A stretch of 64,000 bases of DNA from Endocalyx cinctus. Its lineage: Eukaryota; Ascomycota; Sordariomycetes; Amphisphaeriales; Apiosporaceae. The translations under genes and the position numbers were made by a program. Shown here piece after piece: positions 57,189 through 64,000 of this stretch; within the stretch, counting starts at the first letter, position 1; each line of letters opens with the position of its first letter. Under the pieces are notes generated by a model. That model was not told the origin of the DNA and did not search any database. It saw nothing but the letters and a program-made list of their open reading frames with translations. The DNA lies in NCBI GenBank assembly GCA_001600455.1, contig BCKC01000004.1, positions 3,584,915 through 3,648,914 on the forward strand, given 5' to 3'.

Positions 57189-57779
57189 TCACTCAAACCC
57201 CGACCAAGGCGTCCCCAAAACCCTCCCCCTCTCGTCGATCCTCACGCCCTCCCTCCTCAGCAGCGCCCTCTTCTCGTCCAGCGTGACGCCTTCCCCGTCC
57301 TTCGGCCATTTCCCCTTAAACCCGCCGAGGTTCCCGCCGGTGGCGACGACGCGGTGGCACGGGACCTCGGGCGCGAACGGGTTCCGCCGCAGCGCGTTCC
57401 CGACCGCGCGCGGGGACGATCCCAGGTGAACGGACACGAGCCCGTACGTCGAGACGCGGCCCGCCGGGATCTGGCAGAGCAGCGACCAGACGCGCTTCTC
57501 GAAGGGCGTCCGGTCGCAGGCGGCGATCCGGCGGAGCTGGACGGCCATTTCGTTGGGGGTTGAGGTCCTGGGTTGGATCGCGCTTGCGATGGCGCGCGTG
57601 GGAGATGGGGTTCTGGATTGTGATGTTGTTGTTATGGATGATGATGGCGATGATGTCTGAGCTGAGATTTTGATATTGGGATTGGCGAATTCTGATAATT
57701 TCATTTGCTTCCGAGACGTCTTGATAGTCTTGGAAGCTGCAGTCTTGGTTGGTAACTTGCGCTTCACTTCGGTGACCAT
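57189..57779 (-). CDS. O6-alkylguanine-DNA alkyltransferase (MGMT/Mgt1)
   Basis: It removes O6-alkyl groups from guanine in DNA by suicidal transfer to its own cysteine. This is a single exon of 196 residues. The C-terminal alkyltransferase domain (about 86-196) is complete: TPFEKRVWSLLCQIPAGRVSTYG, the arginine finger SSPRAVGNALRRNP (Arg124), active-site PCHRV (Cys141) and the asparagine-type hinge region NLGGFKGKWPKDGEGVTLDEK. Because the Cys is present, this is not an Atl1-like inactive homologue. The first ~80 residues are basic, then Ser/Thr-rich and low complexity, in place of the N-terminal ribonuclease-H-like domain found in many longer members. The basic start (VKRKLPTK) may serve nuclear import. 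The ATG context is good (accATGG). Confidence 0.93.
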   Translation of the reverse strand: MVTEVKRKLPTKTAASKTIKTSRKQMKLSEFANPNIKISAQTSSPSSSITTTSQSRTPSPTRAIASAIQPRTSTPNEMAVQLRRIAACDRTPFEKRVWSLLCQIPAGRVSTYGLVSVHLGSSPRAVGNALRRNPFAPEVPCHRVVATGGNLGGFKGKWPKDGEGVTLDEKRALLRREGVRIDERGRVLGTPWSGFE

Positions 57780-58878
57780 GGTGATCGATTATAGTGGAGA
57801 TTAACTATGTATTGGATGAGAAGACTGTGATGAAGACGAAAAGAAGAATCAAAGAACTAATTAAGAATACAGGATCCTGTAAGTTCGAAAAATTCAAATT
57901 TTATATTAATTGATTAGATGTAGAATTCTTTATTTAAAAAATAAGGGAAAAAAGAAGTTTTGACTCATCGGGCAAGATGCCATTGGAAGGGCGCGTCGGT
58001 CTCAAGGGTTAGATGGCCAATGATCACCATGACGCGACGCCAAGTCACGTGCTCTTGAACCGAGCATCTCCGTAGCTTGTCATGCTTCGTTTCCAGAACA
58101 AGATAGTAATTACTCGTAAACGAGATCATTATTGTTACCGATAATTACATAAGTTTTTTAATTTTCACTACCGTCTCTGATTTACGTGGAGAAGGTAATA
58201 TTTACCGGATGAATAATACTAACAACCACCGGTACCAGAACACCTCAGTCAGTGACGACGATGACAAAATTAAATATGCTGATCTTGGCCATAATTAAAG
58301 ATGAAGTAAGCGTTGTTACATCCGTTTGCCATCATGACATAAAGTTAGTAGAGTAGCTTGTATTTTCTCGCCATGATGGCGATATTTCAAGTATTCGTCC
58401 TACACTGCCTGTGATCACGTTTTACAAACATGAAGCAGGAAGCTAGGGTTAACACCTTCATCCCTGGACATTGATATGTCGACGTCCAATAACACGGAGG
58501 ACTAATCGAGGTCACGATCTTCGTTACCTCTCACAGTCCCCTAAGAGAGTGTGTAGATCGAGCTGCCTGACACTAGACATCTCGACCCCTATATCGTGGC
58601 ACGTCCAATACACTTGGAGATCTTCGAACTATTTTTTTCTTTGATATACAGGGCTAAATTTAGTAGTAGAAAGATATCTCTTCCACTGACGGTAGACTAT
58701 AGGGTTATCATAGTTGAACAAGTGTCTTTAGTTAACTGTAGACTTAAATTAGCAGCCTATCGTTGAAGGATGATGACATTTTGAGACATTACTTGATTAG
58801 TGTCCTTTCCAACAGTTTTCAAAGAGTATTGCTTTGTGGTATAATACGGAGATTTATCTTTATGAAGTGTGAGTTGCG

Positions 58879-58911
<33 letters not shown>

Positions 58912-60238
58912 AGCTAGGTTTCTTCTAGTTGACGGGAAAACGTGTGATTCCGCCTCATATCATCATTACTATGATATGACACTCTAAAATTGCGAGCGAG
59001 CGAGGTAGCAAAAACGAGAACTTACCACTTCTTGACTTTATACCTAGCTGCTCGTTGCAATTTTTGTAGAGGGATTCTTCCAAGCTCATGGTCAAAGTTA
59101 AAATGTAGTTTTTTTTTTCAGCCATCAGATAGACTATTGATTCGTGCCTACGGAGGTGCTGATATAATCCTGTCTCACAATCATGCATTTCTACCATTCA
59201 TGATCTGATAATCCACCGTGCTATCCGGGCTTGCAGGGAGAAAAATATTTGGGTTCTCATGGTTGGATTCAACACCAATTACCCATCATTACTCTGCATC
59301 ATGAATTAAATAGTGTAAATTTCAACTCCGACTGACTGGTTCGAAGAAGAATCTTATCCCCCCTACGAAAGTGTAACATGTTTATCGTGCCACCCACCTT
59401 GCGCTAAGTAAAATAAGAAATGTCTATGTGATTACTTAGTAATTAGTATATACTAATCAAGAATACGTGTAGATACCTGAAAGGAGGAAAATAAATTAAC
59501 GTAACGAGGATTATTTAAACATTTCTTTTGAAATAAGTAGGAACGCGAAATCTCCGACATTGACTAGGATAAATAACGCGTTAATTCTATATAAATACTC
59601 CAAACATAGATTATAATTTCCCAAAATCTGATGAAAAGTCAAAGCTACCTGAATGGCGGTACGCAATGTTACACTTTCCTTGTCTTAAGGGATAGAATAG
59701 TAACGTTGAAGCTACGTACATGATACCACAATGACAGCCCCTGGGAAAAAGAAAATTACATCTTGTTCTTCTCTTTTTATTTCCTTTTACGCTATTATTG
59801 TTTGCTAATTGTTTTTCTTGCGGTCGAATTTTCTCATATGCTTTGCACTTTATGTGTGGGTAATTAAGTGGCTGATATCGGCTAATCACGCGGTCTTCTA
59901 ATCACACAAGTAACCCTCGACTATCACCTTTTGACGATCAGCCACCGTGTCGGGTCGGATAATGATAATGATAACTAATGCACACACGAAGATCCCGAGT
60001 CAGACGACAACTCAAAGCTTAGCATCGTAGCCGGTGCGTTGATGCCTTTTCTCTGCGTCTATATATAATCTGTGAAAGTCATGGAGGGACTGCCCTGACG
60101 CTATCGTAAACGACTTGAAGAAGCTTTCCCAAAGACCATATTCTATCTTTTCTTCTTCAAGTTATCCACAACTATCCGTTACCGGGTGTAGAGATTAGTT
60201 TATAAAAATTTAGAAGCTGGTAAAACCCAACGACTTCC
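57780..60238. other. Divergent gene-free region, 2.5 kb
   Basis: This lies between the divergent alkyltransferase and monooxygenase genes. It contains a 31-base A run at 58879-58909. No coding signature is seen in the short frames. Confidence 0.55.
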
Positions 60239-62120
60239 ATGGACAACGACACCCAAAAAGTCGAGGAGCTCGACGCCCTCATCATCGGTGCGGGTTTTAG
60301 TGGTATTTATCAGCTCAAGGAGCTCCGAGAGAGGGGCTTCAAAGTGAAGCTAATAGAAAGCGGCTCGAATTACGGCGGAACCTGGTACTGGAATCGATAC
60401 CCTGGGGCTCGGGTTGATAGTCACGTGCCCCATTACCAGTTCTCCGATCCGGACCTATGGAAGGACTGGCAGTGGAAGCAGAGATTTCCCGACCACCACG
60501 AACTTCGGGCTTACTTTAAATACGTGGCGGACAAGTGGGATACCCGGAAAGACACCTACTTCGACACGTATATCCGGTCCGCCATCTGGAACGAGCAGCA
60601 GTGCGTCTGGATCCTCACCGCCGCAGACGGGCGCGTGTTCAAGTCTCGGTTCTTCTTACCCAACACCGGCATCGCCGCCAAGCGCTCTTTCCCCGACTGG
60701 AAAGGAATAGACACGTTCAAGGGGACCATACTCCATTCCTCGCACTGGCCCCATCAAGATCTTGACCTGTCGGGGAAGAGGGTGGCGGTCGTCGGTACGG
60801 GCGCCACGGGGTTGCAGATCTCGCACGCTCTCAGCTCGGTAGCGGACGATCTCGTCGTGTTCCAGCGAACCCCGGCCATGGCCCTCCCCATGAAGCAGAT
60901 CAACTACGACGAGGAGAAAGACGACCGGTTAACTAAACCAGCCAGCCCGGAGTTGTTCGAGTCCTGTAAGAATCTTTATTTCGGTCTCGACATGGAATTC
61001 ACCCCTCGGAAAACCTTCGACGACGATGAAGAGGAGCGACGGGCCGTTTACGAGTCTCTCTGGGAGAAGGGAGACTTCTCCTTCTGGCTCGGGTGCTACA
61101 GCGACATGCTATTCGACTCAGCCGCCAACGGAGAGGCGTACAGGTTCTGGCGGGAGAAGACTCTCCCTCGCATCACGGACGCGCGCGCCAGGGAGATATT
61201 GGCTCCGGAGAAGCAGCCTTATCCCTTCGGGTGCAAGCGAGTGCCGATGGAAAATGGATTCTACGAGATATTCAACCAGCCAAACGTGCATTTGGTCGAC
61301 ATCAAAGCGACGCCGGTCGTAGAGGTCACTCCCGACGGTCTGAAGACAGAGAGTGAAGAGTGGAAGTTCGACGCTATCATCCTCGCCACCGGATTCGACG
61401 CCGTCACCGGTGGTCTCACGAGCATGGATATCAGGGGAATAGGCGGGCAGAGCCTCGCGGAGAAGTGGCAACGGGAAAAGGGACCGAATACCTACCTTGG
61501 CATATCGGTCGCCGGGTTTCCAAACATGTTCTTCTGTTACGGGCCTCAGGCGCCAACGGCGTTCAGCAACGGACCGACGTCGGCCGAACTTCAGGGCGAT
61601 TGGATCGTGGATGCCGTCACTTTTGTGCGAGACAATGGGCTTGGAGGGATAGTGGCTGACGAGAAAAGCGCGATGGGTTGGAAGCAGGAGACGGAGGGTA
61701 TTGCCAATATGACACTTCTTCCTCAAGCTACCTCCGTAAGTTCTTTCTCCTTATGTGACTTGTTATCAGAACTTCTTAACTTGGCCTTTATTTGGTCGAT
61801 CGAACCACGAGCTAACATTCATCGAACGACAGTGGTACATGGGTGATAACATTCCCGGCAAGCCCAGAGCCTCCCTTATGTATCTAGGCGGCCTTCCGAC
61901 CTACCGCAAGAGGCTTGGAGATTGTGCCACTCAGAACTACGAGGGATTCAATCAACTCCATCTGAAGGAGGGGGACAAAGAAGGGCCATTGGTGGAGGGG
62001 GTGGAGGGGGAGGAGAAGGAAAAGGATGCGGCAAGGAACTTTACTTCCGTACCGGCTTCGGTGCGCGAAGGAATTGCACATCTAGCTAGCGCTTTCCCGC
62101 TGCATGGGAGGCGCGTATGA
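60239..62120 (+). CDS. Flavin monooxygenase of the Baeyer-Villiger type
   Basis: These FAD/NADPH enzymes insert oxygen next to a ketone, giving esters or lactones, or oxidise N and S atoms. The two exons are 60239-61735 and 61833-62120, phase 0, giving 594 residues. The first FAD-binding motif is IIGAGFSGI (about 16-23), followed by ESGSNYGGTWYWNRYPGARVD, the GGTWYWNRYPGxxxD segment typical of the class. The Baeyer-Villiger fingerprint FKGTILHSSHWPHQD lies at about 160-174, and the second Rossmann motif VVGTGATGLQ near 186. Later, AIILATGFDAVTGG and WYMGDNIPGKPR fit the family; the splice rebuilds this last block exactly. The C-terminus adds a charged, Glu/Lys-rich variable stretch. No biosynthetic cluster is seen around it, so a stand-alone catabolic or detoxifying role is likely. 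Starting context ccATGG. Confidence 0.95.
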
Positions 62121-63950
62121 GGTTTGAGCGTGTGGGTTGATGCACGAGGCTCGTTATAAAATGAAGGTAACTCCATAATAATTTCGAGGAAAGTAAAAAA
62201 GTTTCATGTTGGGTATCTCCTTTCTTTTTTCTTTTTCTTTTTTAAGGCATCAATTAAATTAGTTTTTTTTCTTCCTGATTTTCTATCCGTGTGATGATCT
62301 TAAGATTACTTCGCTTAGAAACGGCGGAGAAAGTGTTTGAGGATACCTCGCCGCTTTTGAAGAATCCTCTCACACTAGCTCTTTCAAAATTAGTATGGGC
62401 GATAAACGTGGGGAAGGACTTTCCTTAGAAGGTTGTGAGCTGTTTATCTTTCTTTTTCAAATGCGGCTTGTTAGGTCTAGAATGTATACGAGCCATAGAT
62501 GGCCATGCTTACGACTCGGGTCTGAGTGTTTTTTTGAACGGCAGAGTTACATGCAGAAAGCTCCCTGCAGATGCAAGCTGGGTAGGTTAAATGTAACACT
62601 GTCCGGCAGCGAATATGGATAGATGCATACAATTGGACGCATCTCGATGATGGCGAGGCGGTATGCACTATATGCAAGGTGATACGAACCCGTAGTACTA
62701 CGCTACTCCACCATCAAACGAAAGGAAGGGAGGAAAAAGCGTTTTGTTTTAATTTCCCCGCGGTCCTTGAACGGCTAAGTCGGTATGACACCGGAGCTTG
62801 ATCGGGTTTTATTCTCGGTGAGTGGACAGTGACATTGTATGCGCATGTAGTGGACATTATTGATATGTGTTTTCTTTTTAAGCGTAGATGATGGGAGCTG
62901 GGTAGTATCGTGTGAATTTATCTCGTGTGACCAATGACTGGTTATAGATTAGTTAGTTAGTTTGTGTCTCTGTTTATACTTAGGCAGCTACCTAGGCAGT
63001 ATTCATGGATATCGTACTGTGTATGTTCTGATAAATGCAAGTAATGATAAAACATTACCGGGGTAAAATGACGAAAGCTGATAGGTCCAATAACTAGTTA
63101 AGGCACAGTATATACTATATACTATTACTGCAGTAGTTATAATACCAAGTTAATTACCTTTTAGGGAACTATTCAGTCTATTTTAATTATGGAGTTAGGG
63201 CTTTGAAAAATATTCTTATACTGTGTATATCTCAACCCTAGTCAACGCTTTTTATCTAGAACTTACTACGGAGTACGGAGTATAATTTTCTCTACTCATT
63301 TTTCTTATGTTTAGTTATGAACTTACGAAAAATGTTGTGATTTAATTTCCACATGACGTAACTAATTCTTCAAGTCTGAAAAGTCTAGATCCTTCTCTCT
63401 ATCTATGATCTCAAATAATATTTAACTACCGAGTTAGGTAACAATTACCTTGTTGCATACAAACCTAGTTTTGTTGATTCTGCTTAACGTTACAAAAATA
63501 TTCATAACAACTAATTTTTTCTCTCCTTCTCCGTTCTCGCAATCTGATATCTTATGACCTGACCAACCCCCTTAAACTAGCATATATGTAAAAAGGAAGA
63601 AGGTAATCTGCGTGTTTTGATAACTTTGCTGACTGACTGTATCTATATAATATCTGCCTTTTCTCTCTCTTTCTCTACCTCCCTCCCTCCTTTTTCTTAT
63701 TAGAGCTCTTCCCTATCTAATTTGCTCTGCTGTATACTTTCTGCCTTTGTTTGTGCAGAACTATTGTAGTGTGTAACATCGATCGTCTAATAAGCTCTAT
63801 CTAGCCTGAGAAAATTTTTAGAAACGAATAAAAGGGAGAAAAAGGAAAAGAAAAGAAGAAGAAAAAAAAAAAACTAATTACCATAGCTCATTCCCTTTCT
63901 CTAACATTAAAAGATAAACATTACTCTATAATACTCAAGTCGGACACTCA
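62121..63950. other. Gene-free spacer, 1.8 kb
   Basis: This holds the 3' region of the monooxygenase and AT-rich DNA with a TACGGAGTA motif near 63267. A purine-rich run at 63835-63873 precedes a possible gene start. No tRNA or ORF is accepted. Confidence 0.55.
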
Positions 63951-64000
63951 ATGTCCCTCGCCCAGCACGTTACTGCCACCGAAGGTGTAGACCGAGAATT
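63951..64000 (+). CDS. Possible start of a gene cut by the window edge
   Basis: An ATG at 63951 begins an open frame running to the edge (MSLAQHVTATEGVDRE...). It follows a long pyrimidine/purine-rich stretch as before other genes here, and the base composition becomes GC-richer right at the ATG. Sixteen codons are too few for a family assignment. Confidence 0.35.
   Translation, partial: MSLAQHVTATEGVDRE

Noticed and set aside
62630..62720. Possible tRNA on the minus strand with a GGTTCGTATC-like box
   Set aside because: The T-stem does not pair, and no acceptor stem or A box could be built.

Overview
This window is nuclear DNA of a filamentous ascomycete (Pezizomycotina). The genes are widely spaced and carry short introns of about 50-200 bases with GTAAGT-like donors and CTAAC or CTGAC branch sites. 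Exons are GC-rich. Intergenic DNA is AT-rich and full of homopolymers, microsatellites and TACGTA or CCTAGG-type short motifs. The gene content (Ssn6, uL3, Sof1, Sen54, an RGS protein, a GH72 glucanosyltransferase) is typical of that group. Sordariomycetes is my best guess for the class, but nothing in the sequence proves it.

Left part (1-14.7 kb, all plus strand): a 5.6-kb gene-free flank; the co-repressor Ssn6/Cyc8 (8 exons); ribosomal protein uL3 (4 exons) behind a promoter with tandem repeats, a CACGTG palindrome and a TTAGGGTT box; a small conserved protein with a possible mitochondrial presequence; and anthranilate synthase component I, whose start appears to lie in a 12-base first exon. 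Next block (14.8-23.5 kb, all minus): a GFA/CENP-V zinc protein, a DHA1-type MFS exporter, an inositol/sugar MFS transporter and a SnoaL-like protein.

Middle (24-38.3 kb): a small cysteine-rich membrane protein, an RGS-domain protein, a two-membrane-segment cysteine-rich protein, a GH72 beta-1,3-glucanosyltransferase, the ribosome-biogenesis factor Sof1 (its first coding exon is only the ATG) and an SDR dehydrogenase. Right part (42.5-62.1 kb): a fungal pseudokinase, tRNA-splicing endonuclease subunit Sen54, an uncharacterised protein with a duplicated ~90-residue domain and two possible first exons, a GPI-type feruloyl-esterase-like hydrolase, an O6-alkylguanine-DNA alkyltransferase and a Baeyer-Villiger monooxygenase. 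A possible gene start lies 50 bases from the right edge.

The genes do not form one pathway. uL3, Sof1 and Sen54 belong to the translation apparatus, GH72 and perhaps the esterase act at the cell surface, and RGS, the pseudokinase and Ssn6 are regulatory. I found no rRNA, convincing tRNA, CRISPR array, intact transposon or obvious secondary-metabolite cluster. The least described items are the tandem-domain protein (50.8-53.8 kb), the two cysteine-rich membrane proteins and a 43-base near-perfect hairpin at 1851. Exon coordinates were derived by reading splice signals and checking that reading frames join; none is supported by transcripts.
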